This document shows, one piece after another, positions 53,059 to 63,037 of a stretch of 64,000 nucleotides of DNA (position 1 is its first letter; each line of letters starts with the position of its first letter). The DNA comes from an uncultured Granulosicoccaceae bacterium (lineage in GTDB: Bacteria > Pseudomonadota > Gammaproteobacteria > Granulosicoccales > Granulosicoccaceae). The DNA lies in contig CALISD010000010.1 in NCBI GenBank assembly GCA_938041955.1, positions 1 through 64,000 on the forward strand. Direction: 5' to 3'. The notes beneath the pieces are model-generated. The model was not told the origin of the DNA. It did not search any database and was given only the letters and a program-made list of their open reading frames with translations. Position numbers and translations under genes: made by a program.

Positions 53059-54300
53059 CTACTTATATACTTCAGCTTGTACTTTATCGAGATTTTCAAG
53101 CACTTCGTCCAAAGTTGAAGGATCCAACATAAAACGTTGAAAGCCTTGCATACCTTCTTTAGCCATCGCTGCTGGTGCATCACGGTCATAGAACTGTGCC
53201 AGTCCCGCAGCAGTAGACAATGTTTCCATGCCTTCTACGATGAATTTGTCATCTGTGTTGATCTCTGCCTCAGCATTAGGTGGAAGTTGGCCAATCGCTT
53301 TGTTCCACTCACTTTGAACTTCAGCCGTGGCGATGAAAGAAAGGAATTTCTTTGCGTTTTCTACGTTCTTGGCTTTTGCAGGAATAAAGAAAGCATCAGC
53401 AGGCGCTTCTTCAGCACGTGGTAGACCGGCAGTGATTTCAGGAAACTGGAAGAAATCAATTTGCTCGTCTGTCAGACCGGCATCCTTATACTGGCCAACA
53501 GAGAAGTTACCCATTACGTACATTGCTGCATCACCGTTTGCAAATGGTGCAATCGCATCCTGCCATGACATAGTGGCGTGAGTGCTTACGAAAGAACAGC
53601 GATCAAGCATCACTTCCCAGTTAGCGAAAGTAGCGCGAATGCGATCATCAGTGTATTTGATCTTGCCTGCAGTCAGGTCGTTGTGAACATCATAACCGTT
53701 GGTACGAAGATTCAGATAATCAAATACGCCAGCCGCAGTCCATAGGAACTTGGTACCGATAGTGAATGGGGTCACGCCTGCTTCTTTCATCACATCACAG
53801 TTACTGAGAAGCTCGTCCCAGGTTTTCGGCTCGCTAAGGCTTAGCTTGTCATAGATGTCTTTGCGGTAGTACACGCCCCACTGATAGTACGAGTATGGAA
53901 CGCCCCACTGCTTGCCATCACGAGTCATCGTTGGCTTGATGGCGTTAAAGTTACTCGCAAGGTTCTCATCTGATGCCCAAAGATCAGAGATATCCATAAA
54001 CAAACCCGCATCAACGAAAGGACCCATGCGATTGCCCGGGTACCAGGTGATAACGTCGGGTGAATCGTTCTGAAGCGCGTTACGAATAGATCCTTTGTGT
54101 GCTTCGCGATCGCCATTATTGGCAGTCACGTTTATGTCAGGGTTGGCTTTTTTGAAGGCTTCAACCGCCGCATCATAGGCCGCCTTCTTGTCAGGGTTCA
54201 GATCATCAAAGGTGATGATAAGATCGCTCGCCATTGCAGACGTCGACATCAGGGCTGCCGCTGCGATGCTCGCTATTGAAAAATTGAGTTTAAATTTCAT
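53059..54300 (-). CDS. Sugar ABC transporter binding protein
   Basis: The precursor is about 413 residues. Signal peptide residues are 1-24 (MKFKLNFSIASIAAAALMSTSAMA), followed by DLIITFDDLNPDKKAAYDAAVEAFKKANP, the family 1 solute-binding opening. It belongs to the MalE-type group that captures oligosaccharides in the periplasm. ATG 54300 begins the signal peptide; the frame upstream to 54339 is not signal-like. It starts the binding-protein/MalF/MalG operon and is divergent from the ATPase gene over 284 bases. Confidence 0.9.
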   Translation of the reverse strand: MKFKLNFSIASIAAAALMSTSAMASDLIITFDDLNPDKKAAYDAAVEAFKKANPDINVTANNGDREAHKGSIRNALQNDSPDVITWYPGNRMGPFVDAGLFMDISDLWASDENLASNFNAIKPTMTRDGKQWGVPYSYYQWGVYYRKDIYDKLSLSEPKTWDELLSNCDVMKEAGVTPFTIGTKFLWTAAGVFDYLNLRTNGYDVHNDLTAGKIKYTDDRIRATFANWEVMLDRCSFVSTHATMSWQDAIAPFANGDAAMYVMGNFSVGQYKDAGLTDEQIDFFQFPEITAGLPRAEEAPADAFFIPAKAKNVENAKKFLSFIATAEVQSEWNKAIGQLPPNAEAEINTDDKFIVEGMETLSTAAGLAQFYDRDAPAAMAKEGMQGFQRFMLDPSTLDEVLENLDKVQAEVYK

Positions 54301-54584
54301 TCGATGAAATCTCCGTTTAAACAAGACACAGACCGGCAATTGGCCTGCAATAAATAGTCACTACTGATCGCCGATCATAACATTCCTGATTTGAACAGGA
54401 AGTGCCATTTGCGAAGAATACAATGACAATAGGGGTCCAGTGCTCCGCTGCGCTTATCACCAACACTGAAGGCGACGCCCGACAAGCAATATTTGAAAAT
54501 ATCGGAAAAACACAGGTACCATGAATGCAACATCGCCGTTGCAATCTGACAAATAAAACCCAACCTATCTCATGAGGCTCTCCC
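54301..54584. promoter_or_regulatory. Divergent promoter region with short palindromes
   Basis: The region separates the binding-protein operon from the ATPase gene and must contain both promoters. I see three inverted repeats: TTCCTG-ATTTGAA-CAGGAA at 54383-54401, ATATTT-GA-AAATAT at 54489-54502 and TGCAAC-ATCGCC-GTTGCA at 54526-54543. Any could be an operator for a sugar-responsive regulator, but no regulator gene is found in the locus and short palindromes also occur by chance. Confidence 0.4.
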
Positions 54585-55655
54585 TTGGCTGATGTAGAAC
54601 TAAAGTCCCTGAAGAAATCATTCGGCAAGATTGACGTAATTCATGGAGTTGACTTATCAATAAACTCTGGCGAATTTACGGTTTTTGTCGGACCATCCGG
54701 ATGTGGAAAATCAACCCTGCTTCGGTTAATTGCCGGTCTTGAGGACGCCTCCAGCGGCTCAATTCACATCGACAAACAGGACGTAACAGACGTCGAAGCC
54801 GCAGACCGTGGTATTGCCATGGTGTTCCAGTCATATGCGCTTTACCCGCACATGACCGTCAAAGAGAACATGGGCTTCGGCCTCAAAATGACCGGCCATG
54901 ATGAAAGCCTGGTTGAAGAGCGAGTCCAAAAGGCGGCAAAAATTCTACACCTTGAACCGCTGCTTGACCGCAAACCGAAAGCCTTGTCCGGTGGACAACG
55001 ACAACGAGTGGCCATCGGACGCTCCATCGTTCGCGAACCCAAGGTGTTCCTGTTTGACGAGCCGTTATCCAATCTGGATGCTGAGCTACGCGTGCGCATG
55101 CGCCTGGAAATAGCAAAGCTACACAACGACCTTGGCGCCACAATGGTTTATGTCACCCATGATCAGGTTGAAGCCATGACACTGGCCGATAAAATCGTCG
55201 TGCTGCGTGCAGGTAAGGTGGAGCAGATCGGTGCACCGATGCATTTATACAATGATCCGGATAACGTCTTTGTGGGCGGGTTTATCGGATCACCACAAAT
55301 GAACTTTCTAAAGGCAGAAGTCACCACAAGCGGTGCACTACAACTAACTGAATACACTAGCGATGCATTCACTGTACCTGTTCAATCGCAACTATCACCT
55401 GGCAGCACAATACTTGTTGGAGTACGCCCGGAACACTTCAGCTCTACCGGCGGCGCTTCTCTGGAAACCCGAATCGAGGTCATTGAAAGCCTGGGCGGAT
55501 CATCCTTTGGCTACGCTAACCCGGAAAGCGAAACACCTTTGACCTTAGCCATTGAAGAACAGCAACTAGCTGACGCCAAAGGTGACTTCACTGCAAGATT
55601 CGACGCAGATCGCGCCTTCCTGTTCGACCCGGACAGTACGCTTCGAATTCGCTAA
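54585..55655 (+). CDS. Sugar ABC transporter ATP-binding protein (MalK/UgpC family)
   Basis: The 356-residue ATPase has an N-terminal nucleotide domain and a C-terminal regulatory TOBE domain. Walker A is GPSGCGKST, Q-loop FQSYALYPHMTVKEN, signature LSGGQRQR, Walker B VFLFDEPLSNLDAE and the switch VTHDQVEA. The C-terminal GVRPEHF is characteristic of MalK-type proteins. It starts with TTG 54585, with GAGG upstream, and is read away from the permease operon. It converges with the GH42 gene, with only 26 bases between the stops. Confidence 0.92.
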   Translation: MADVELKSLKKSFGKIDVIHGVDLSINSGEFTVFVGPSGCGKSTLLRLIAGLEDASSGSIHIDKQDVTDVEAADRGIAMVFQSYALYPHMTVKENMGFGLKMTGHDESLVEERVQKAAKILHLEPLLDRKPKALSGGQRQRVAIGRSIVREPKVFLFDEPLSNLDAELRVRMRLEIAKLHNDLGATMVYVTHDQVEAMTLADKIVVLRAGKVEQIGAPMHLYNDPDNVFVGGFIGSPQMNFLKAEVTTSGALQLTEYTSDAFTVPVQSQLSPGSTILVGVRPEHFSSTGGASLETRIEVIESLGGSSFGYANPESETPLTLAIEEQQLADAKGDFTARFDADRAFLFDPDSTLRIR

Positions 55656-55681
55656 CCGTACCGACACGGCCAGCGAAACAC

Positions 55682-57613
55682 TTATAGACGCCAGACAGCC
55701 ACCTCTGCAGGTGGCAATTCCGCACCACCCAATACAAAGTCACATTCACTGTCGAGCTGTTCAGTTTGCGGCCCGTAGTTAAAAACAAAAACGAACCGAC
55801 CGGCACGTCGAATGCGTAACCCTTCCCCACATCGCATAGTGTCAATTTCAGCGCCACGCAATCTCTCTTCAATAAAGCGCAACAGTGAATCAGACTCCAG
55901 GCAAGCATTAAGGTAGTGAATATTGTCACTACAATAGTGAAAACCCCAACCATCATCGAAGTGGGCATTTGCTTTCAAATTACCCGCTACCTTTTCACGC
56001 CACCTGACGGCGGTGTATCCGTTAGAGGCAGGAACCTTTACAAAATCCGGCAGCGATTCTACGCGGCTCACTTTGATGGGCAACACACTCTGCAATGCAC
56101 CGGGCGGCAAATTGTCGGGTATTGAGTATTCTTCTGTTTTGCTTCCACATCGAGGGCCAATAAGGACATGGCCTGAATAGGCCTTGAGTTCACTTTGCAA
56201 CCCGGGTTCTACGGAGACACTGTTCGATAACACCACAAGCCGGTACCCCTCAAGAGCAGCCTGCGGACTAATGATGTCTACATCAACTCCACACCTTCTT
56301 ATGGCGGTATACACTTCCTGCACCCATTCGAGCGGGCCATAGTTGATGCCTTGTGGCTGTATACGAAGCATTTGATCACCGGCGTAGTCAAATACCATCG
56401 CAACCGGCGCTTTCGCATCTACTGCAGTGTTTACACCTGCAGCTTCAAGCGCCTGTAAATCAGCGCACAGTCCTCTGACTTCTTGTGCAGCTTCATCTTC
56501 AGTGCCGTCCGGTAACAATAGACCAGTATGCATTTGCTCCTGTGCAGCAGGCAACTGGCGCCACCTGAACCAGGACATCAGTTCAGCACCGTGGGCCATC
56601 GCTTCCAATGCCCACAATCGAACCATACCGGACAACGGTGCAGGGTTGTGTGGCGCCCAGTTTACCGGCCCGGGCTGTTGCTCTATCACCCACAGTCGGC
56701 CGATGCCACGATACAGATCATGATGAAAAGCAGAAGAGTCAGGATGACCGGTGCGATACCACTTTTTTAAATCATCTTCGTTTATGCCATCACGATCAAG
56801 AAAGCCCAGTGGGTAGTTATCCCATGCGGCGATCTCAAGATCAGCACCGGTAGTGTAGTGATCAAACTCAGTGAAGTTGCCCATGTAGTTGTGCATCACA
56901 TCACGACCGGGTGAGTGCTCTCTTATGAGCTCTACCTGCAGGCGATTAAACGACGCCACCTGATCAGAGGAGAATCGCCAGAATGCCAATCGGTGTGCCG
57001 GGTTAAGCTCCGTGACTGCCAACATCGGCAAGGGTATCTGGTCAAAACTGGTGTACTCCATACTCCAGAATACATTGCCCCAAAGCGCATTCAAGTTATC
57101 AATGGTTTTATAGCGCGCCCTGCACCAACGCTTAAATGCAGCCAGCGCATCTGCCGAGTAGCTGACGATCGTACTGTGACAGCCATACTCGTTATCGGTC
57201 TGCCATGTGGAGATTGCCGGGTGCTCACCGAATTCAACCAGCACTTTTTTAACAATTCGATCACACTCACGGCGATAGGCAACAGAAGAAAAACAATAGT
57301 GCCTGCGCGAACCAAAGCCGCGCGCCTTGCCTTGCTCATCAATTGCTAGAATTGATGGCTCTTCATCGATCAACCATTTAGGAGGCGTAGCTGTGGGCGT
57401 CCCCAGTACGACTTCAAGCCCTTCAGCGTGCAACACATCAAGCGCGCGGTGCAACCAGTCAAAATTAAATTGATCACGTGAAGGTTCCAGTCGGCTCCAG
57501 GCGAACTCACCGACCCGTACCACACTGATTCCGAGTGCACGCATGCGTTTAGCATCGTCCGGCCATTGTGCTTCCGGCCAGTGTTCAGGGTAATAGCATA
57601 CGCCAAGCTTCAT
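55682..57613 (-). CDS. Beta-galactosidase, glycoside hydrolase family 42
   Basis: The 643-residue enzyme begins MKLGVCYYPEHWPEAQWPDDAKRM, a GH42 hallmark. The acid/base Glu142 lies in WQTDNEYG and the nucleophile Glu311 in VIEQQPGPVNWAPHNP. A beta-galactosidase trimerisation-type domain (VAMVFDYAGDQMLRIQ) and a final all-beta domain follow. It has no signal peptide, so it hydrolyses beta-galactosides in the cytoplasm after import. Its start overlaps the galT stop by 4 bases (ATGA), and it is the last gene of the enzyme operon. Confidence 0.93.
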   Translation of the reverse strand: MKLGVCYYPEHWPEAQWPDDAKRMRALGISVVRVGEFAWSRLEPSRDQFNFDWLHRALDVLHAEGLEVVLGTPTATPPKWLIDEEPSILAIDEQGKARGFGSRRHYCFSSVAYRRECDRIVKKVLVEFGEHPAISTWQTDNEYGCHSTIVSYSADALAAFKRWCRARYKTIDNLNALWGNVFWSMEYTSFDQIPLPMLAVTELNPAHRLAFWRFSSDQVASFNRLQVELIREHSPGRDVMHNYMGNFTEFDHYTTGADLEIAAWDNYPLGFLDRDGINEDDLKKWYRTGHPDSSAFHHDLYRGIGRLWVIEQQPGPVNWAPHNPAPLSGMVRLWALEAMAHGAELMSWFRWRQLPAAQEQMHTGLLLPDGTEDEAAQEVRGLCADLQALEAAGVNTAVDAKAPVAMVFDYAGDQMLRIQPQGINYGPLEWVQEVYTAIRRCGVDVDIISPQAALEGYRLVVLSNSVSVEPGLQSELKAYSGHVLIGPRCGSKTEEYSIPDNLPPGALQSVLPIKVSRVESLPDFVKVPASNGYTAVRWREKVAGNLKANAHFDDGWGFHYCSDNIHYLNACLESDSLLRFIEERLRGAEIDTMRCGEGLRIRRAGRFVFVFNYGPQTEQLDSECDFVLGGAELPPAEVAVWRL

Positions 57614-58653
57614 GAGTCAACCACGCAGTTGCGCAGCTGCTCTGCTGCATGTTCCGGCTGAAGCGGATTAACAATATTGTTACTGCCCGCCTCCGCTCCC
57701 GCAAGATACTTCACTTTTTCCAGATCCCGCAGCGGCGGTTGCATGGCTATATGAAAATGCCAGTGCCTGTTGTCTTCGTGGTCATCGCAAGGGGCGTTGT
57801 GTATCAACGTGATATTGGGCGCCGGGCGTTGAAACAGGATGTCGTATCGTTTGGCTTGTCGTTGATATACACCCGCAAGGTCCTCGAGTTCCTCGTCGTT
57901 CAAGTCAGTAATCATTGGCACCTGGCGGTGTGGAATGACCCAGGTTTCATATGAAAAGCGCGCTGCAAACGGCACGATCACAGAGCAATGCGTAGATTGC
58001 TCTACAAGATTACCTACACAGGTCGGGTGTTGTAGAAGATTCTTTAACATCCCCTGCTGCGGGTTCTGAGCAGCATAGCTTGCCTGTGACTGTCGCATTC
58101 GTTGACCCGTATCGGTGACAAACGGATAAGCATAGATTTGTCCGTGCGGATGAAGGTTTGACGCACCCGTCTCAACCCCTTTGTTTTCAAAGATCAGCAC
58201 TTGCTTAATGACCGGGTCCGACGATAGGGTTTTAACCTCATCACACCACAAATCCACCACGCCACGCATTTGCTCACGGGTTAGATCAGGCAACGTTTTA
58301 TGATGTTTTTCAGACCAGCACAACACCCTACATTTTCCTGTGGCTGCATCACGTTTGAATAAAACATCGGCCGCGACATCTGGTTGCGGTGCGTGCGCCG
58401 CCAACGACGGAAAGTCATTGTCCATCGATCTTGGGCCATGATAGTCAGGATTCACTTCACCATTCGCACGAGTGACTCTCGGGCACAAAAAACAAGCCGG
58501 ATCATGCTCCGGTGGAATTTCCGTCTGCAGATCACTGGTTAGACCTGACCACGGGCGCGCGGTGGTATTGGCAGATATAATGACCCACTGCTCGAGCAAA
58601 GGGTGCCATCGCCTTTCCCAATTGCCTGTTACAGCGTTTTTTTCAACACTCAT
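57610..58653 (-). CDS. galT: Galactose-1-phosphate uridylyltransferase
   Basis: The 347-residue enzyme transfers UMP from UDP-glucose to galactose-1-phosphate. The family pieces are RWHPLLEQWVIISANTTARPW near the N-terminus, the zinc site with CFLCP, the catalytic triplet NLHPHGQIYAYPF, and the C-terminal HWHFHIAMQPPL, with the HxH pair. The length is normal. It overlaps galK by 4 bases upstream and the GH42 gene by 4 bases downstream, so the enzymes are translated as a coupled series. ATG 58653 is fixed by that overlap. Confidence 0.95.
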   Translation of the reverse strand: MSVEKNAVTGNWERRWHPLLEQWVIISANTTARPWSGLTSDLQTEIPPEHDPACFLCPRVTRANGEVNPDYHGPRSMDNDFPSLAAHAPQPDVAADVLFKRDAATGKCRVLCWSEKHHKTLPDLTREQMRGVVDLWCDEVKTLSSDPVIKQVLIFENKGVETGASNLHPHGQIYAYPFVTDTGQRMRQSQASYAAQNPQQGMLKNLLQHPTCVGNLVEQSTHCSVIVPFAARFSYETWVIPHRQVPMITDLNDEELEDLAGVYQRQAKRYDILFQRPAPNITLIHNAPCDDHEDNRHWHFHIAMQPPLRDLEKVKYLAGAEAGSNNIVNPLQPEHAAEQLRNCVVDS

Positions 58654-59768
58654 GATTGCACCTCACTGACACCATCGGTAGCAGTGGTCACGTAAAAGCT
58701 TGCTTCAAGATCGGTGCTCTTTTGATACTGCCGGCCTACTTCTACGATAAACGGTTCGACTTTGTCTGCATGCACCAGACTCACGGTACAACCTCCAAAG
58801 CCTGCGCCCGTCATCCGACTGCCAATAACACCTTCTGTGTTACTGGCCAGATCCACCATACAGTCGAGCGTATAGCTTGACACTTCAAACAGATCACGCA
58901 GCGACACATGTGATTGATACATTAACTGTCCGAATTCCTCAAGCGCGCCATTCTCAAGTGCCACCGTCGCGCGTTTAACACGATCAGACTCCTCAACGAC
59001 ATGTGTTGCCCGGTTGCGCACAACAACATCTGTCAACAAATGGCTGTGCTCTTTCAGTTGTGATGGCGTTACATGCGCCAACTGCTCTACCTTGGTCAAT
59101 GGCGCTAGAATCGCCAGCGCAGATTGACACTCTGCCACCCTTTCATTGTAAGCGCTGCTTTTGAGTTCACGTGGCTGATTAGTATTGCCAATCACAATTC
59201 TGTATTCACCCAGGCTAAGCGGTACTTGTTGATACTTGAGTGTGTCGCAGTCAAGTGCGATGGCGAAATCTGCTTGCGCCATGGCGATAACAAACTGATC
59301 CATAATGCCGCACTGAACATTAATAAAGTCATTCTCGGAACGCTGTGCAAGAAGTGCCAACTCTTGCCGCGATAGATCAGCACCTACAAGTGCATTCACC
59401 GCAAACGCTGTTAAAACAGAGATAGAAGCAGATGAAGACAAACCCGCGCTCTGTGGCAAGTCACCGCTATAGTGAAATTTGTAGCCATCAACATTAAACC
59501 CCAGCCTGGCGAACTCCACCATCACACCAAGTGGATAGTTAACCCACTGCTTATCAACCGGTTGTGCATCAACAGCCACATTGACGGTGCCGGAAAATTC
59601 AAGTTGCTCAGACGAAAGCGCTACTCCGGAAACAGATGCATCTTCAGTCACGGTAACCTGTGTGCCACGATTGATCGCACAGGGGAACACCAGGCCACCA
59701 TTAAAATCGGTGTATTCACCGATCAGGTTCACCCTGCCAGGTGCATGGAACGTTCTGATCGTAGTCAT
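58650..59768 (-). CDS. galK: Galactokinase
   Basis: The 372-residue GHMP kinase phosphorylates galactose at C1. The galactokinase signature PGRVNLIGEYTDFNGGLVFPCAI is at the N-terminus (about 11-33). The ATP-binding PQSAGLSSSASISV is near 110, and GAGFGGCTVSL near 325. It overlaps the GH36 gene by 4 bases upstream and galT by 4 bases downstream. With galT it carries galactose released by the two galactosidases into UDP-galactose. A UDP-galactose 4-epimerase and mutarotase are not in the window and would be needed from elsewhere. Confidence 0.95.
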   Translation of the reverse strand: MTTIRTFHAPGRVNLIGEYTDFNGGLVFPCAINRGTQVTVTEDASVSGVALSSEQLEFSGTVNVAVDAQPVDKQWVNYPLGVMVEFARLGFNVDGYKFHYSGDLPQSAGLSSSASISVLTAFAVNALVGADLSRQELALLAQRSENDFINVQCGIMDQFVIAMAQADFAIALDCDTLKYQQVPLSLGEYRIVIGNTNQPRELKSSAYNERVAECQSALAILAPLTKVEQLAHVTPSQLKEHSHLLTDVVVRNRATHVVEESDRVKRATVALENGALEEFGQLMYQSHVSLRDLFEVSSYTLDCMVDLASNTEGVIGSRMTGAGFGGCTVSLVHADKVEPFIVEVGRQYQKSTDLEASFYVTTATDGVSEVQS

Positions 59769-61894
59769 GCTGCATTCACCTCAAGCAATATCGCAGTTTG
59801 CGCAGGCATCACAGGCAGTGTTAATCCCACTGTCATCAGTAGTTTTCCGTTAAGGGTGATTGGTTCGTTCAGCCAGGCAGGTATTTTTTTAGTAAACGCT
59901 GAAAGCTGGCTCAAATTATCACTCACAAGCGAGACTCGATAATCTCGTTCCGGCTGCAATCCTTTAAGAACAAAAGACCCCGGTAGGGTTGAAGACAAAC
60001 TGGACACCGCCGTGGCGAACCACAAAGAGGTGTTTTGATCAGCACTCACCAAGCCACTACAAACTAAATGCTCAACCGCCGATTCAAGCCGCCAGGTGGT
60101 GCTTTGTGAAATCCAACTTCTGTGTTGTTTATAAAGTGCCACATAGTGCCGCAGTGTTTTAATTTCAGCATCATCAAGCACCCGCGCATCGATTTCATAA
60201 CCGAACTGACCCTGCAGTGCAACTATCGCGCGCGTGTGTATATTGATATCCCTACCCGTCAGATGCGCTTCTGCATGACCGACGTGCGCCCCCATGATTT
60301 CCGGTGGGTTAAAGTAGCTGTATCCTCGTTGAATTTTCACACGATCAATGGCGTCAATAGAATCTGATGTCCAGACTCGACCGGTGTATTTGAGAATGCC
60401 CCAATCCGCCCGGGCACCACCGGAACTACATGACTCTATCTCAAGCGATTCAAACTCAGTGGTGAGTTTGTCTATTAGTCGATAACAAGCAAGCGTCTGC
60501 TTTGCCATCTTGCTGCGCACACCGTCACCTGCCAACACAATATCTCTATTGTGATCCCACTTGATGTAGTCGACCTTGTACTCCTTCACCAGTGCCGCGA
60601 TGCAGTTATACAGATAGTCAAACACCTCCGGCTTATCTATATTCAACACCAACTGATTTCTCGCCAGCGGAGTATCGTAAGGCGCCAGGTGCAAGGCCCA
60701 GTCGGGATGATTGCGATAGATTTCACTGTCAGGGTTAACCATTTCGGGTTCAAACCATAAGCCAAACTGCATCCCCTTTGAGCGCACGTGATCAACTACC
60801 GGGTGCAAGCCCTGCGGATAAATAGTGGTATCAACCACCCAGTCACCCAAACCTGCATGATCAGAACGACGCGCTGGAAACCAGCCATCATCAAGAACGA
60901 ATCGCTCCGCGCCCACCTCTGCTGCTGCATCAATAAGCGCCTGGAGCGTTTTTATATCGTGATTGAAGTACAGCGCTTCCCAACTGTTGGCGTGCACCGG
61001 CCTTTGTATGCGTGTCCAATGAGGGAGTATTTTCTCACGCATAAACCGATGCAGAGAATGACTGGCAGCGTTCATTCCGGCTTGTCGAGTAAAGTGAACG
61101 GACGGCGCACTATACGATTCACCCGCTCCAAGCCGCAATTCACCCGGATCAAGAGAGACACCCGCCTGATACACTAGCCTGCCATCACTGAGCAACTCCA
61201 CAGTCGTACTGTGGCTGCCACTCCAGGCCAAATTGGCTGCCATCACATCACCTGTTTGCTCACCAAATCCGGACTCCCCGACAACCACCCCGGGATACCG
61301 CTCATGACTAGTGCGACCACGATGGCTTTGCAGCAGCAACACCCCTGTCGCAATTTCAGAACGCTGAGTTTGAAACTCCAAGCCCCAACGACCATGAATA
61401 TGCATGCATTCCCGGTATTGACCCGGCAGCGGCATACTCGCGCTGGCCAGCCAATCAACCGTGTAAGGCTCTGCGGATTGGTTTACGAGGGTTGTCACGA
61501 TAGATAAAACACCCGTTTTTTCATGCAGTGTGAGTGCAATTGAAAGCGCAAGCCCCGCCACCTCATCCGCAAGTTCAACGGTCAGCCCGTCTGTTTGTGT
61601 CACTACCGCTACGCGTTTAAAACGATGATCAAATGCGCTTCCATCTCTGTGTCCCCGTAGCGCCGGTGCACAGTCAATTCCACTCGATCTTTCAGGAAAT
61701 AACGAAACCGGCACCGGCGCATCAAACTTTGCCATCGGCAACGGTAAATCGGTTATCGCCTGCAAACGCCGGACATCAATATCAGCCGGTAAATTTTCGC
61801 CGTACCAGACGATTGACGGCACATCATCAACCGCGGTTGCCAACAACAGCAGTGTGGTATCAACAGCATTGAACTTCCATAAAGAGGAGGTCAT
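59765..61894 (-). CDS. Alpha-galactosidase, glycoside hydrolase family 36
   Basis: The 709-residue protein has an N-terminal beta-supersandwich domain followed by a TIM barrel (from about 295). The nucleophile Asp447 lies in YIKWDHNRD and the acid/base Asp511 in VWTSDSID; FVLDDGWFPARRSD near 333-345 and GLWFEPEMV near 378 complete the GH36 pattern. No signal peptide is present, so it acts in the cytoplasm on alpha-galactosides such as melibiose or raffinose after uptake. It is the first gene of the coupled run. ATG 61894 gives the usual family length. Confidence 0.93.
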   Translation of the reverse strand: MTSSLWKFNAVDTTLLLLATAVDDVPSIVWYGENLPADIDVRRLQAITDLPLPMAKFDAPVPVSLFPERSSGIDCAPALRGHRDGSAFDHRFKRVAVVTQTDGLTVELADEVAGLALSIALTLHEKTGVLSIVTTLVNQSAEPYTVDWLASASMPLPGQYRECMHIHGRWGLEFQTQRSEIATGVLLLQSHRGRTSHERYPGVVVGESGFGEQTGDVMAANLAWSGSHSTTVELLSDGRLVYQAGVSLDPGELRLGAGESYSAPSVHFTRQAGMNAASHSLHRFMREKILPHWTRIQRPVHANSWEALYFNHDIKTLQALIDAAAEVGAERFVLDDGWFPARRSDHAGLGDWVVDTTIYPQGLHPVVDHVRSKGMQFGLWFEPEMVNPDSEIYRNHPDWALHLAPYDTPLARNQLVLNIDKPEVFDYLYNCIAALVKEYKVDYIKWDHNRDIVLAGDGVRSKMAKQTLACYRLIDKLTTEFESLEIESCSSGGARADWGILKYTGRVWTSDSIDAIDRVKIQRGYSYFNPPEIMGAHVGHAEAHLTGRDINIHTRAIVALQGQFGYEIDARVLDDAEIKTLRHYVALYKQHRSWISQSTTWRLESAVEHLVCSGLVSADQNTSLWFATAVSSLSSTLPGSFVLKGLQPERDYRVSLVSDNLSQLSAFTKKIPAWLNEPITLNGKLLMTVGLTLPVMPAQTAILLEVNAA

Positions 61895-62212
61895 TTGTAT
61901 GTATTCCGGGGTAAATAATTGTGCGATCGGTATTGCGCGGGCGGGTCAGGAAAACGCGTTGCAAAGTTACCAAATGCGACATCAGCATACAATGAGCCGT
62001 TGCCCACTAAAACCGGCAAGGCGAGGCAATCGGCTGCTCGACAATCCGCTTGTAACAGGCGACCTGCGGCGCTCGATGATCATTGCCCGACAACGCATCT
62101 CCATCAATCCCGGAGCACAGTGTTCCATCATTGCCAGAAAGTGTGATATCACGATACCCTGCCTCATGCATTCGTAGTACATTAATGCTTAGCATCATTT
62201 TCGAGGAATACC
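61895..62212. other. Divergent promoter gap between the GH36 and PhyH genes
   Basis: The 318 bases should hold the promoters of the galactoside enzyme operon and of the PhyH gene. An open frame on the minus strand (62007-62198) codes 63 residues without family features. I do not call it a gene. No repeat-family copy is present. Confidence 0.4.
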
Positions 62213-63007
62213 ATGAAACTTACCGAACAACAGCTGCAGGAATTTGACGAGGCCGGCTATATATTCCTGGAGGGACTGTTCTCCAAGGAAGAAGCCGAAC
62301 TTCTAAAAGGCGAGGCAAATACCGTCTATGCGTCTGATCGAAAGGAAGTCTGGAGAGAAAACTCCGGCGTTGCACGCACCGCTTTCGCAGCGCACCAATA
62401 CAACGAAGGGTTCAAGCGTCTGGGCGCACACCCTCGTCTGATAGAGCCGGTCCAACAGCTGTTGGACGGGCCTGTTTATATGCATCAGTTTAAAGTCAAT
62501 GCAAAAGCCGCTTTTGACGGCGATGTCTGGCAATGGCATCAGGACTACGGCACCTGGAAGCGCGATGATGAAATGCCAGAGCCCCGTGCAATGAACATTG
62601 CGTTCTTCATAGATGATGTAACTGCCGCCAATGGGCCGTTACTTTTCATACCCGGCAGCCACAAAGATGGTGTGGTGAAGGCGGGCCACGATTTACAAAC
62701 CACGTCCTACCCGCTATGGACACTTGATCGTGCAACCGTATCAGAGCTCGCAGAGCGCGGTGGCTGTGTTGCACCCACAGGCCCGGCGGGCAGCGTGCTC
62801 ATTTTCTCATCACTACTGGTGCACGCAAGCCCTGCCAACATCTCGCCTTTTGATCGCACAATCGTGTATTTGTCACTGTGCCATGTCGACAATCACATTC
62901 GCGCCTTTAATCGTGAAGAATGGATCGCGCATAGAGACTTCACACCGATACAGCCACTTGAAGACAGCTGTTTATCAGACATGATTGAATCAAAAGCCAG
63001 TGCATAA
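62213..63007 (+). CDS. Phytanoyl-CoA dioxygenase (PhyH) family protein
   Basis: The 264-residue Fe(II)/2-oxoglutarate oxygenase has the metal facial triad as His109 and Asp111 (WQWHQDYGTW) with His204 (LLVHASPAN). A 2-oxoglutarate-binding arginine candidate is R215 in FDRTIVYLS. The N-terminal FDEAGYIFLEGLFSKEEAELL is typical of PhyH proteins. The EctD ectoine hydroxylase motif is not matched, so the hydroxylated substrate is unknown. ATG 62213 is preceded by GAGGAA. The truncated NAD(P)-dependent oxidoreductase follows 30 bases later, probably in the same operon. Confidence 0.85.
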   Translation: MKLTEQQLQEFDEAGYIFLEGLFSKEEAELLKGEANTVYASDRKEVWRENSGVARTAFAAHQYNEGFKRLGAHPRLIEPVQQLLDGPVYMHQFKVNAKAAFDGDVWQWHQDYGTWKRDDEMPEPRAMNIAFFIDDVTAANGPLLFIPGSHKDGVVKAGHDLQTTSYPLWTLDRATVSELAERGGCVAPTGPAGSVLIFSSLLVHASPANISPFDRTIVYLSLCHVDNHIRAFNREEWIAHRDFTPIQPLEDSCLSDMIESKASA

Positions 63008-63037
63008 CATCAACAACAAATGATAAGCGAATAAATC

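Noticed and set aside
62007-62198. 63-residue minus-strand open frame upstream of the GH36 gene
   Set aside because: No ribosome site or family feature. It lies in what should be the promoter region of two divergent genes.
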